NCBI GenBank assembly: GCA_028751875.1
Contig: CM054158.1
Span: 7,188,916-7,252,915 of the forward strand
Origin: Rapana venosa
Taxonomy: Eukaryota; Mollusca; Gastropoda; Neogastropoda; Muricidae
Length of the DNA stretch: 64,000 nt
Direction of reading: 5' to 3'
A program made the position numbers and the translations under genes. Below, piece after piece: positions 1 through 10,289 of the stretch (the stretch's first letter is position 1; each line of letters begins with the position of its first letter). Below the pieces are notes generated by a model, which saw only the letters and a program-made list of their open reading frames with translations, was not told where the DNA came from and searched no databases.

Positions 1-128
1 GAAATGTTTTTTGTTGATGCATATTATATATGCCTCAATGAACACTGTTTCATAAAATCCTCCATGCATGTGTTACTTTGCATGCTCAGATATATATATA
101 TATATATATATATATTTAGTGTGTTGTG

Positions 129-159
<31 letters not shown>

Positions 160-1259
160 TGTGTGTGTGTGGTGTGTGTGTGTGTGTGTTGTGTGTGTGT
201 GTGTGTGTGGTGTGTGTGTGTGTGTGCAAGCCTTTGTGCATGTGTGTGTGTGTATGCACAAACAAATGTGTGCTAGCTCATGTGTACATACATATGCATG
301 CATGAGATTCTTTCTTAACTGGTGAGTATATAAATAATTCACACACACACATACATACATACATGTGTACATACAAACATACATACATACATTCAACACT
401 ACATATACTGCAATAACTCTACACTTTTTTAAGAGTAAGAATTTTAGACATTAGATGATGGGTTGCATTACTTTTTTTTTTTTTTTGGGGGGGGGGGTGT
501 GTTTTGTTTTTTTCAAACTGCCCTAATCTCTTTCCCTCAGTTTTAGAGAATGCACATATAACCATTAAAAGTGTGAATATGCCCCCTTCCCTCCTAAAAC
601 TTTTACTTTTAAGATAAGGTTTTTGACAGGTCAAGGTCTTCACTGTTAAAAACAGATTTCAACAGAAACTCTAATCCTATCATCTTAGTTCAATCATTTT
701 TCAAAATCTGTCAAATATGATAGTATAATTTTATATATCTCATATTTACCATTAATTTTTACACTGTTTCAATTCTTGTAATGTGCAGTCTCACTGAACC
801 TATAGTTTTTTTCAACAACCACACACAAACTAAGATAACAAAGGGAAAAAAACTCACACTCAAAAATTCTCAAGACAGCAAAGAAAAGGGGGCAAAAATA
901 AAAGTGAAAAAAAAAGAGGGAGGTTGGGGTGAATGAATGCTGGGGAAAAAAAGTACAGTCATACTAGTACTAAATAATGTTATATGCAAATTAAATTCGT
1001 CAATGAGAACTTAAATTCTTTCTCACCTACATCACACGAAACTGCACGGCGTGGGGTGAAAAATAAAGGGGGGAAAATCGTGAATATAATATTCAACAGG
1101 ACTAAAATCAACACCAGACAAATCAATGATCGAAGCTGATTTGTTCTTCTACCTCAAGTTGATCGTACTTTAATAATGATTGTGATTCCCATCTGATTAT
1201 GGTCCGCTGTGTTAAATAACCGTATACGGTAATAAACGAAATAGCCGAGAGCTTGTGGT
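1..1259. repeat. AT-rich flank with (TA)n/(TG)n microsatellites; no gene
   Basis: A (TA)n tract (about 90-114) runs into interrupted (TG)n (about 120-232), followed by short (CA)n and (ACAT)n tracts to about 390. A T-run joined to a G-run lies at 472-497. The rest, to about 1259, is AT-rich single-copy-looking sequence. No reading frame in it resembles a protein. Confidence 0.8.
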
Positions 1260-1610
1260 TTGTGATACCCAACCAGTCACGCCTCCCGTTTTCACCGCGC
1301 GTCTGCTTTGATCCGCTTCCATCCAAACTGCGGCAGATCGAATCGCGGACAAAACAACCGATCTTGGAGTTTATGTAACTGAAACGATCAGTTTCTATCT
1401 GATAATTAACTATGGAAAATAATAAGCACTTACCAAATTGCTGTCGCTTCCGGATTGGATTTGCAAAACGTGCTGTCGCTTTGTTGGGTTGCAGACGAGA
1501 GGATAGCACAGATTCAAGAAGCCAAGTAAAGATAACTCTACCCCGCCTCTCGAGGCTATTCTCTTCCCCTCCCTCCCTGAATAGCCTGAAGTTTTGATTC
1601 ATTTACCATA
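1260..1610 (-). promoter_or_regulatory. Possible promoter / noncoding first exon, minus strand
   Basis: This island is richer in CpG than its AT-rich surroundings. On the minus strand it carries CCAAT directly next to an ETS-like CCGGAAG box (about 1449-1460). About 15 bases further on is a consensus 5' splice site, CAATTTG|GTAAGTGC, with its GT at 1433-1434. An open frame crosses the area, but it reads straight through the donor and resembles nothing known, so I do not call it coding. The simplest reading is the start of a leftward gene whose other exons lie beyond position 1. This is inference from motifs only. Confidence 0.25.
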
Positions 1611-2439
1611 TTTGTTCACAGAACTAAGGTTATCTAAGACTGGTTAAGACTAATTCAAAGAAGCATCGGTACATCTATTATAAAATGTTACTTTTACTAT
1701 ATGCATTGCTGAAAATATCATACAAACAAAAGAAAGGGAGTGATATGTAAGGGCGTCTTTACCTCATTAATCATGCCGACCGGAACAAGAGATCGAAGAT
1801 GCGGGGAGACAGCGTTGTTTCATTTCGGCGTAGTTTTTAAAGCTTATGATCTAAAAACTAAGCACACAAATTTGCCTATATCCGACATATATGATCTTTA
1901 TTCTTTCGTACGTTGTTTGGTTATCTACCAGTAACTTTTCAAATAATTATCGAAATGTTTGGCTGCAACAGGGAAGGAGGTAGGGTCTCTGTGATATGGG
2001 TCAGTCATTACAATAGAAAGTAAAAGTTGCGAAAGAAAATGCCTGTTTTACCTCCAGAGAAAAGCAGAATTTTCATGGGCAGCAGTGCCTACAAATAAGC
2101 GTAGCTGACATCTATTAGCACAGGGATTTTAACGTCTTTTAATTTTGGTGTCACCGTTTGAATGGGTACCCTAATGTTGATGAGAACGATTGGCTGGCTT
2201 AGGTCTATTGTGAGCCTGTCGTGTGCCTGTGGTACTATTTTTTCTGCGGCGTGCTGCGAGTTCGTTCCTAGAAATCTCTGATTATCGTTATACTATATTA
2301 GTATTACATAAAATTATATTGTAATATATTTATTATTCTATATTTTATCATGTAGAAAGAAAATACCTCGAGCAATTTTTAGCCAACAATCATTCTATAT
2401 TGTATTATATACACATTTATTCATTTATTTATTCTTTTA
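1611..2439. other. Unassigned sequence, no gene seen
   Basis: AT-rich, apparently single-copy sequence. No protein similarity, RNA gene or repeat family was recognised. Confidence 0.6.
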
Positions 2440-2611
2440 TTTCGAGGATAATAGAATTAGTAATAATGTGCCTTTTTACATCCAGTCCCCGCGTGTATGC
2501 AGTTTCGTAAATTTTGTCATCAGTTCCCACTAGCACACAATGGCTTACTCTTTTGAAAAAGCAGAACAAGCTTTAACATGTGTGCAAGTTGCACAAAGGA
2601 CCTCGGTTTAT

Positions 2612-2699
<88 letters not shown>

Positions 2700-2912
2700 T
2701 AATATCACTAATTGTGAACAGACTTTCAACATTCTACAACAAACCAAAGGACTTTTTTTGGGGGGGAAGGGGGGACGGGGTGGGGAGTGGATTCTGGGCT
2801 GATGTTAACTCCAGGGGTAAATATCACCTTGAACGGGATTCGAACTGGGGTCAGCAGATCACGAGCGCAATGCCCAACACTCTAACCACCCAGGCTATCA
2901 CATCCCCCAATA
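2440..2912 (-). repeat. tRNA-derived SINE, family A (head type I), with (CT)n insertion
   Basis: The body carries the marker strings shared by all family A copies here: 'tcgaggataat', 'acatccagtccccg', 'cacacaatggc' and 'tgatgttaactccaggg'. The right end, read on the minus strand, is a tRNA-like head with an A-box-like block and a B box resembling GTTCGAATCCC (around 2835-2850). A (CT)n tract at about 2617-2696 interrupts the body. A plus-strand head remnant ('gatagcctagtggtt') follows at about 2943-2962. Confidence 0.75.
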
Positions 2913-3224
2913 CCTAGCACCATATTTACAATTAGGGGTTGGGATAGATAGCCTAGTGGTTTTAGGGGATTGGATCCTCCTCACTGCACTCATCCAAAAG
3001 TCCTTTCTTTGGCCCAGACTCCTTTTTTTTTCCTTTCTGATTCTCTATCTTCCTCCCTCAAAAGTGTCAGGAGAACAGTTTCACTGGATATTGTTACGTG
3101 ACTAATCCAATCATTGTTTATTTTTCTTAAATGATATCAGCAGATCTTGGTATAGACCTTGTACTGTCTGAGCGGGTTGGCTGGCGCAACACTTGCTCAT
3201 AAGGGATATAATCATATATCGTGT

Positions 3225-3375
3225 TTTGCTGGTTTTTGGTGCTTTCTTTGATTGTTTTCATTCCTGGGTTAGAGCTTCGAGGTTCACCAACGGTGAGATT
3301 TTTGCGAATGTGACCGTTTTTGCCCACCATGAAGGCAGCTGTATTCCAACCTTGGGGATGATGTCTAAACACGAT
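3225..3375 (+). repeat. Dispersed repeat, family D
   Basis: It contains 'gaggttcaccaacggtgag' and ends in 'ccttggggatgatgtctaaa'. The same modules recur at about 7205-7315, 27215-27335, 52300-52330, 52585-52680 and 60240-60280. The 60.2 kb copy has a tRNA-like head, so this family is probably a SINE. Confidence 0.6.
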
Positions 3376-3429
3376 ACCAGAGTGCATGTTTATTTGTGGG
3401 GGGCTTGGGGGCTTGTTTGTTTTTTTTTA

Positions 3430-3656
3430 TAGTAATTTTGTCATCCATTCATTCAAGCCGCAATGGCCTTCTCTTCCGAAAGACGGAACGGGTTTTACGT
3501 GTGCACAAGGTAGTTTGCGTGGGTCTGCACATGGGGTATCCAGTTATAGTTTCATTGATTTGGCGGAGAGGGGAGTCGGTACTGATGTTAACTTCTCCAG
3601 GGGGAAACATTGCCTTGAATGGGCGTCTTATTAATAAACTTAAGCGTTCTAGGTGA
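3430..3656 (-). repeat. SINE family A, body only
   Basis: It matches the family A body ('aatggccttctcttccgaaa', 'tgatgttaac') but stops before the tRNA-like head. Confidence 0.65.
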
Positions 3657-3671
3657 GAAACCCCCTCCAAT

Positions 3672-3905
3672 TTGTTTTTCTCTTCTCTTCTACTCTATCC
3701 TATTCTCTTCTCCACTCTTCTCCTCTCTTCTCTTCTCTTCTTTGATTCTTTTCTCTTCTTCACTTCTCTTCTTTTCCTTTTTCTTCTCTTTTTCTCTTCT
3801 CTCTTCTCTTATCTTCTTTCCTCTCCTCTCCTCTCCTCTTATCTACTCTTCTCTTCTCCTCTCATCTTCTCTTCTCTTCATTTATCTTCTCTTCTCTTCT
3901 GGAAA
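3672..3905. repeat. (TTCTC)n pentanucleotide satellite
   Basis: About 230 bases of imperfect TTCTC/CTCTT units on the plus strand. The serine/leucine/phenylalanine frames across it are artefacts of the repeat. Confidence 0.9.
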
Positions 3906-4759
3906 AATCATTGAGAAACTGCTTCTGAATTTCAGTTTCATTCTGTGTCTTGGGCAAGTTGAACCTAGCAATCTTTATCTCCGAGAAACAAACTGCCATA
4001 GCATTACTACAGCACCATAAAAAGATTCAAAATTACAAGTGTGGCACTCATAAGGAATACAAAGTGAGCAAAGACTCTCATCTCTAACACAAGGTTAGGT
4101 GTAGTCCACATTTTGTTTGGTGGAGTCAGGTCGCACAAGCACCATGACTCCTTTAACGTCAGATATAAGATCCACACCTTCTGGAAATTCTGTTTTTAGA
4201 TGGGTGGTGCTACTCTTAAGATGACACACTCTCTCCTTGTAGAGCTGCTCCAATATTCATACCAAGAAATCTACTGTGACTGAAAAGTATATTCAATACA
4301 ATTCAATACAATACAATATGATATAGTAGAATACAGTGCAATGTGGCACAATACAATGCAGTGCAACACAATACAACACAGCATAATGCAATGCAATGCA
4401 ACACAATACACGTATAATACAATCTATTGAAAAAGTGTGGGGTCTAAAGAGCAGCCCTGGCGAACTCCACCTGAGGAATACATCGACAGTCTCTTTGACA
4501 ATTTGATTTAAAGAAAAGAAAAAAAGTGAGACAGACAGACAGACAAACAGTGTGTGTGTGCGTGCGTGCGCGCGTGCGCGCGCGTGCGTGTGTGTGTGTG
4601 TGTGTGTGTGTGAAATTGATGTTTGAAGTGGAATGGAAAGCCAGTCCATAGTGGGAATTCCTGTCACACCCATCAGACGACAGGAGAAGGTGTGTAGGTC
4701 TTTCCAGGTCAGCTTCAGTTACAAGGGGTCTCTTCTGTGCTTCATGCCGCCCCACCCCC

Positions 4760-4793
<34 letters not shown>

Positions 4794-4965
4794 CCCCCTC
4801 GTGTTGGTAGGCATGCATGAAATTAATGTGAAATCCCCGTTACTGATTCTCTCAGGTTCAGCAAGGGTCGGTACATTGTGGAAACGTGGCCTTGAACGTA
4901 GTGTAGTGTAGTGTAGTGTAGTGTAGAATAGTGTATTGTATTGTATTGTATTGTATTGTATTGAT
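3906..4965. other. No gene; several short simple repeats
   Basis: Unassigned sequence to about 4285. It is followed by degenerate (ATACA)n at about 4290-4425, (TG/CG)n at 4550-4612, (CA)n at about 4760-4792 and a (GTGTA)n/(TTGTA)n tract at about 4897-4965. Confidence 0.75.
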
Positions 4966-5400
4966 TGTATATCACTTTCAGTTACAGCAGATTTCTCTGC
5001 ATGAAATTCGAAGGGCTTTCCCCCAGGGAGAGCACATCGCCACAAGAGCAGCGCCAAGTTTTAATAGTTTCCTGTTTTTAACTGTATTCCCTTCCTTACC
5101 AAAGTGGCTTTCTTCTTTCTTAAAAAAAAAAAAAAGTTGCCAAGGGTAACTCCCCTGCTACCGTGGGTTCCTTTAGAGCAACTATTGGTGTACTGCGCAC
5201 AGTACTTCAGTTTACCATCTCATCTGATAAAGTTGAAACTATTGGTGTACTGCGCACAGTACTTCAGTTTACCATCTCATCTGATAGAGTTGCACCCAGG
5301 CCAGACCACCACTACTCAAGTCTGGGGGAAGGGGGGTTTGGGGGGGGGGGGGGTGGGGGGGGGGTTCGATTTTAAACAGGATGGAACCAACAACTTGTCA
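4966..5400 (-). repeat. SINE family C copy with internal 57-bp tandem duplication
   Basis: It shares 'ttacagcagatttctctgc', 'aaagtggctttcttc', 'gttgccaagggtaactc' and 'accatctcatctgat' with the fuller copy at 59190-59620. A 57-bp block is directly duplicated at 5180-5236 and 5237-5293. The tRNA-like end is replaced by a long G-run (5330-5365). Confidence 0.65.
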
Positions 5401-5410
5401 CTTTGAAGGC

Positions 5411-5520
5411 AGGTCAAGTCAAGTCAAGTCAAATTTGTATTTCCAGATGGTACTTTGAATAAGCAATGCATTTGCTTTTCTTCAGCAAGCCATAACTTTC
5501 TTAATGATAATATTGAAGTA
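5411..5520 (-). mobile_element. 5'-truncated LINE/SINE 3' tail with (TTGAC)n end
   Basis: Read on the minus strand it ends in TTGAC repeats preceded by a 'taccatctggaaatacaaa' module. The same tail occurs at 8030-8112, 17960-18070, 24330-24430 and, in worn form, at 30100-30240 and 33890-33980. Confidence 0.55.
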
Positions 5521-5582
5521 CTACGTTATTACAACCTTTACCAATTAGAGTATACCAATTAAGGTAGGTAGGTGGGTTACCT

Positions 5583-5683
5583 GTAGACCACTGGTCCATC
5601 TGACCCAGCATGTACAGCTTACTGGCCAGTCCTTGAGGACACTGCACTGGGCAGTGTGTGGTCAGTGTCTGCTGAGCTGCGTT
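5583..5683 (-). other. Weak candidate exon, function unknown
   Basis: On the minus strand, a reading frame with a cysteine-containing segment (CPVQCPQGLASKLYMLGQ) ends at a good donor, TCTACAG|GTAACC. An AG that could serve as acceptor lies about 100 bases upstream, but its pyrimidine tract is poor. I do not recognise the protein. It could equally be chance. Confidence 0.2.
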
Positions 5684-5749
5684 TTTAGCACATGGATTGC
5701 AGCCCAAGCTGAGAGAAACATCCTAGGAGTTGTATTGACACCTCCCTCA

Positions 5750-6065
5750 CAACCTACTCACAAACACGCATGCACGCTCATTCACACATCGCACACCCGC
5801 ACATGCACGCGTGCACGCACATCCACGATGCAAGATATAGTGCTATATAAATTCTATGTATTCTTCTTCTTCTTCCTCTTCTTCTTCTTGCTATTATTAT
5901 CTTTATCACCATCGTCGTAATCATCCCTATTATTGTTATTATCATCATCATCATCATCGTCGTCGTCGTCGTCATCATCATCAATATCATCGTCGTCGTC
6001 GTCGTCATCATTATTATCATTAGTATTACTATTATCATTATTATTATTATTACCATCCTCGTATG
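5750..6065. repeat. (CA)n and (TCN)n trinucleotide tracts
   Basis: CA-rich sequence at about 5760-5825, then TTC, ATC, GTC and ATT trinucleotide runs (about 5862-6055). Frames of Ser, Asp or Ile across it are repeat artefacts. About 5825-5855 carries a worn 'gtgctatataaattctatg' tail seen near 59110-59180. Confidence 0.85.
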
Positions 6066-6510
6066 CAGGCATTTTCACAGAGATACAAGCATATAGATAC
6101 GCACGTGCGCGCGTGCGCGCGCTGTTTTTTTAAAATTTTAAACACAAATCCATAGGCACAAACACACAACCACAGGCAAACAAACACGCGCACACAAACA
6201 CACAGTGGTAAATTTCGTGTGTGTCACTCAGCGACTGGCCTATATACATGCCAGTACAGACAAGAATAGTTCAGAGGAGAGGCGTCAAAGGGAATCTGGT
6301 GTTGGACAAAGGGAAAATACATAGTGCTGACTGTCAAAACCAAATGTATATGAGTTTTTCCCCTTGATTTGAGCGGCCGCCGGGGGGGGGGGGGGGGGGG
6401 GGAGGGGTCATGATGAACATAATCAGCATAGCAGAAACAAGCAAACATTAACACTCTTATGGTGACATGATCCATACACTGACCAAAAGAAGTACAGTCA
6501 AATACCAAGG

Positions 6511-6551
<41 letters not shown>

Positions 6552-6639
6552 CTCGTTTTACCTGGTTGGTCGGTCAGTGTGTCTAAGAAGAAAATGAATA
6601 GGAAGTCGAAAAATGTTTTATTTCTTTCTTTCTTTCTTT
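6066..6639. other. No gene; simple repeats
   Basis: Short CG/CA-rich runs, a G-run at about 6382-6404 and (TG)n at 6513-6548. Nothing else was recognised. Confidence 0.7.
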
Positions 6640-6805
6640 CTTTTTAATCGAGGATACTGGAATAAGCACTCATTAGCTTAAAAAAAAATTACATCCAGTT
6701 CCCGTTTTTTGCGGTTTTGTAAATTTTGTCATCTGTTCCCACCGACACATAATGGCCCACTCTTTCGAAAAGTGGAACAGGATTTACCCTGTGCACAAGA
6801 TGTTT
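6640..6805 (-). repeat. SINE family A fragment
   Basis: It contains 'atcgaggatactggaataag', 'gcggttttgtaaattttgtc' and the 'gaacaggattta' module. The tRNA-like head is missing. Confidence 0.65.
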
Positions 6806-7385
6806 TGGCTGATCACGTTACTCTGGCGTCATATATCACTACAGTGGCTGTACTGTCTCTGTAGCTGTCAGCATAAGAGATTAACAATGAGGAGTTGCAG
6901 ACATAATTATCTTTGTTAGTGGATTATACGTATAGCAGGGCTGTAGGATATGGTTCGTTGTCTTTGTGACGTGTTCACAACAACAACAACAACAACAACA
7001 ACAAAAAGCGTTGGTATATTTGATGGTTTTCAGAAAGAAAGAAAAAAAATGATCACTATTTCTTTTCAGTGGTGGTACAAATCTTCCATTGGTCAAACCC
7101 GACCTCTGGCTGAAAACAAAAAGCCATATTTTAGTTTGTCATAGCTATCTCCAATACAAAGGGTGGTTTTCATCCCAAGACATACGGTTTGTTTTTTTGT
7201 TTTGTTATCGCTCTTCAGCCAGAGCTCTGAGGTTCACCAATGGTGAGACTTTGCCCCTGCAACCGGTTTTTCCCCTTACCATTAAGGTGGCTGCATTCCG
7301 ACTTCGGGGATATGTAGGTAAATATTCATTGGATTCTTGGAACTGATTACAATCACTTTACATTACAGGAGGGGCACTGGTCAGG
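6806..7385. repeat. Unassigned, (CAA)n and family D repeat copy
   Basis: A (CAA)n tract lies at about 6976-7005. Family D modules ('gaggttcaccaatggtgag', 'gcattccgacttcgggga') lie at about 7205-7315. No gene was seen. Confidence 0.6.
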
Positions 7386-7595
7386 ATGGCGACTGATTGT
7401 TGTAACAAGGCGTTTTGCAGGCTGAACTGATTGTTGTAACAAGGCGTTTTGCAGGCTGAACTGATTGTTGTAACAAGGCGTTTTGCAGACTGAACTGATT
7501 GTTGTAACAAGGCGTTTTGCAGGCTGAACTGATTGTTGTAACAAGGTGTTTTGCAGGCTGAACTGATTGTTGTAACAAGGTGTTTTGCAGGCTGA
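7386..7595. repeat. 34-bp minisatellite, about 6 copies
   Basis: Near-identical units built on 'gctgaactgattgttgtaac' followed by 'aaggcgttttgcag', repeated about six times. Three minus-strand frames stay open across it only because the unit lacks stops. Confidence 0.9.
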
Positions 7596-7958
7596 TTAAT
7601 CTTTATCCAGTCTACACGGAAAATGGCGGGATATGACTGTCCTCCAGTTTCCTTATCAATACAATTAACCATTGAGCATCTTTCCAGTTTAAATTAGTAA
7701 ACGTTTCGACATTCTGTTTTGTAACTTTTCAAAACAGCAACATTTTCACCCTCGCAAATTCTACAACCCTATGAATAATTTTGGAACAAGTATTGTTTTA
7801 TTAAAGTCAAGTACAACATGGATATAGTATGTATGCTATGAATTCTACCCATAAGCGCTGAAAGAAGTGTTTGTTATTGTGCTTTTTCACAATTACACTG
7901 TCCGCTTCCCTTTGCAAAAATATATTAGTTTAGCGAGCGCGTGTGCCCATGCACGACC

Positions 7959-7989
<31 letters not shown>

Positions 7990-8029
7990 ACACACACACC
8001 ACTCGCGCGCGTGTGATGAAGATGATGAT
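7596..8029. other. Unassigned sequence with C-run and (CA)n
   Basis: Unassigned sequence to about 7950. It ends in a C-run plus (CA)n at about 7958-7998. Confidence 0.6.
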
Positions 8030-8278
8030 TTTGATGGCTTGATGAAAAAAGAAAATGCGTTGCTTATTCAATGTACCATCTGGAAATAAAACTTTGACTT
8101 TTGACTTTCAAACACCACCCACACACACACACCACACACACACACACACTTTATCTTTTCTTCTCTTTTTTTCCTTTGACGTTCACACACACACACACAC
8201 ACACACCCCACACACAAAACCACACACACACACACACAACACACCACAACACACACACACACACACTCGAATGCAACA
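8030..8278 (+). mobile_element. TTGAC-tailed element fragment plus (CA)n
   Basis: 8030-8112 carries the tail module ('gatggcttgatgaaaaaag', 'taccatctggaaataaaa', 'ttgacttttgac'). It is followed by interrupted (CA)n to about 8275. A further tail-like module ending 'gacgttaaaattgaagac' lies at about 8333-8375. Confidence 0.55.
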
Positions 8279-8408
8279 CACAGAGTAGATTATCTATCTA
8301 TCTATCTCTTTCATTCAGTCTCCTATTTTAGGGCCGTCTGGTATCACAAAGTGGAAAGACGTTAAAATTGAAGACTTACTTACTTACTTACTTACACACA
8401 CACACACA

Positions 8409-9322
8409 CCTATTAAACATGGAGTACCACAAGGGTCAATATTGGGTCCACTTCTATTTTCAATCTATGTAAATGACTTACCCCAATTTCTAGAATGTAG
8501 CTGTGAAATGTTTGCTGATGACACATCCCTCTATTGTAGTGATTCTGACCCCCACAGACTTACAATCAAACTTCAACACAATATTGACAGATTGGTTACT
8601 TGGACTCAGCTAAACAAAACTAAGTGTATGTATGTACTAGCAAGACAAAAGAGACAAAAAATGAAAGATAAATTCCAACCTCTGTTGATAGGTAAAAGAG
8701 TAATTTAAGAAGTTGACTCCCACAGAATTCTGGGTGTAATTATTGACAAAAATCTTACTTGGACTGACCATGTGATGGCGCTAGGAAAACGTCTTTCTTA
8801 CAAGCTACTTCAGTTATCAAAAATAAAACATTTTCTGAATAACCACTCTCGCAAACTCTTTTTTTTTGCGGCCATATTTTGCCTATAGTTGACTATGCTT
8901 CATCTCTTTGGGACAGCTGCAGTGATACAAATTTAAAATTGATTCATAGATTATATAAAAGAGCACTGAAACTTGTTCTACTAAAATCAAGCTCCCTAAC
9001 CATCAACGATTATAAGGACACAAATATCCTAACCTTCAAAAACAGACTTTATCTAAATAAAGCTCTATTTGTCCAGAAAGTTGTCAATGGAAATGCCCCT
9101 CCAAAGATCACCAATAGCTTCAAAATCAATGAACACAGACATAATCATCTACTAACATTTCCGATACCAAGAAATAATCTTTACAAAACAAGCTTCTTGT
9201 ACTCAGGTAGTGACTTATGGAACAAGCTCCCAAAACGCTTAAAATGTATCAAAAACAAAAATCAGTTCAAGACACAGCTAAAAAGCCATCTAATGCATGA
9301 ATGCCTAGGAATTGACTAATAA
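8409..9322 (+). pseudogene. Non-LTR retrotransposon reverse transcriptase, C-terminal part, broken
   Basis: A 5'-truncated LINE ORF. It begins abruptly after a (CA)n tract with the RT motif GVPQGSILGPLLFSIYVNDL (motif 4 region). It continues through the catalytic FADDT box (about 8510-8525), the conserved ILGVIIDKNLTWTDHV segment, and the typical C-terminal IVDYASSLWD and SDLWNKLPKRLK blocks. The frame is broken by an in-frame TAA at 8706 and by a frame change near 8862-8880, in a T-run. Upstream RT motifs, the endonuclease and ORF1 are absent. The architecture fits the CR1/Jockey-like group, though the exact clade is not certain. There is only one stop and one shift, so it is fairly young debris. 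Confidence 0.85.
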
Positions 9323-9614
9323 GGCAAATCAACCATGATTAATACGGCAAAATCAACCATACTTACATTTACCAGCACTAATGGTATTCCTTACAACAAA
9401 AAATTCAAGTATGTCTTACTATGACTAGAAATTCTACAGTCACACTCTGTATATGTGTGGAGGGAGGGGGAGGCAGGAAAGAGGCACACTAATTATGCAA
9501 AGAAGTAAGAGTAATCTATGCAAGCTAGTAAATAATCTGCAATGTTGAAACAAGTGGAAAGGAGGAAATTTTTAAAAATCTTTTTATGGTAGACCTGATA
9601 GCTTGATAGTGTGT

Positions 9615-9660
<46 letters not shown>

Positions 9661-10289
9661 CTCTCCTTTCCTCTCCTCTCCTCATGCCCTTTGTCTTGTC
9701 TAATTCAATAGATTTTATCGTGGATGTTGTTTTTATTGCAGTTAGAGATGAGATTATTAGTACTATTATAAGCGATACTGTTTTAGTTTGATATTGTTTT
9801 AGTTTGATAGTCCAGTGGATTATGGGCTTTTGATTCTGTATCGTATAGGGGTTCTACTTGTTTGAATAATTGTTTTTTTTAAAACTATTAATTTGATTGA
9901 AGGTGTATTTCCCCTTCCCCCTTGATATCTCTCCCCCATCCCCATCCTTTCCAATGCTTTTCTGTTATCATCCTTATGTTGTTGTCTCATGGGGGATGGG
10001 GATCATTTGTGTATATTGTTGTCTCATGGTGATGGGTGTTTGTTGTTATAATTGTATCTCTATTATGATAATCATTATTGTAATCTTATTTGACTTATCT
10101 TGCTTTGATAGTTATTGTGTGAATATGTCATTTTTAAAAGCCCTATTTGAAAAGTATGAACGCAAAAAAAAGCACACGTTTGCTGGGTGGAGGAGGAGAG
10201 GAGGGAGGTCATTGAAGGTAATATTGTCAGTAATGGACGAATGCCTAGTATTTTCTAACGTTTTATTCCTTTTCCTTTTTATTATCTAA
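9323..10289. other. Probable LINE 3' flank and unassigned sequence
   Basis: Sequence after the LINE stop includes a (CT)n tract at about 9619-9656 and T-rich unassigned DNA. No gene was recognised. Where the LINE's 3' UTR ends cannot be told. Confidence 0.5.

Noticed and set aside
1123..1602. 159-codon minus-strand frame
   Set aside because: It resembles no protein and reads through a consensus donor; the region fits a promoter/first exon better.
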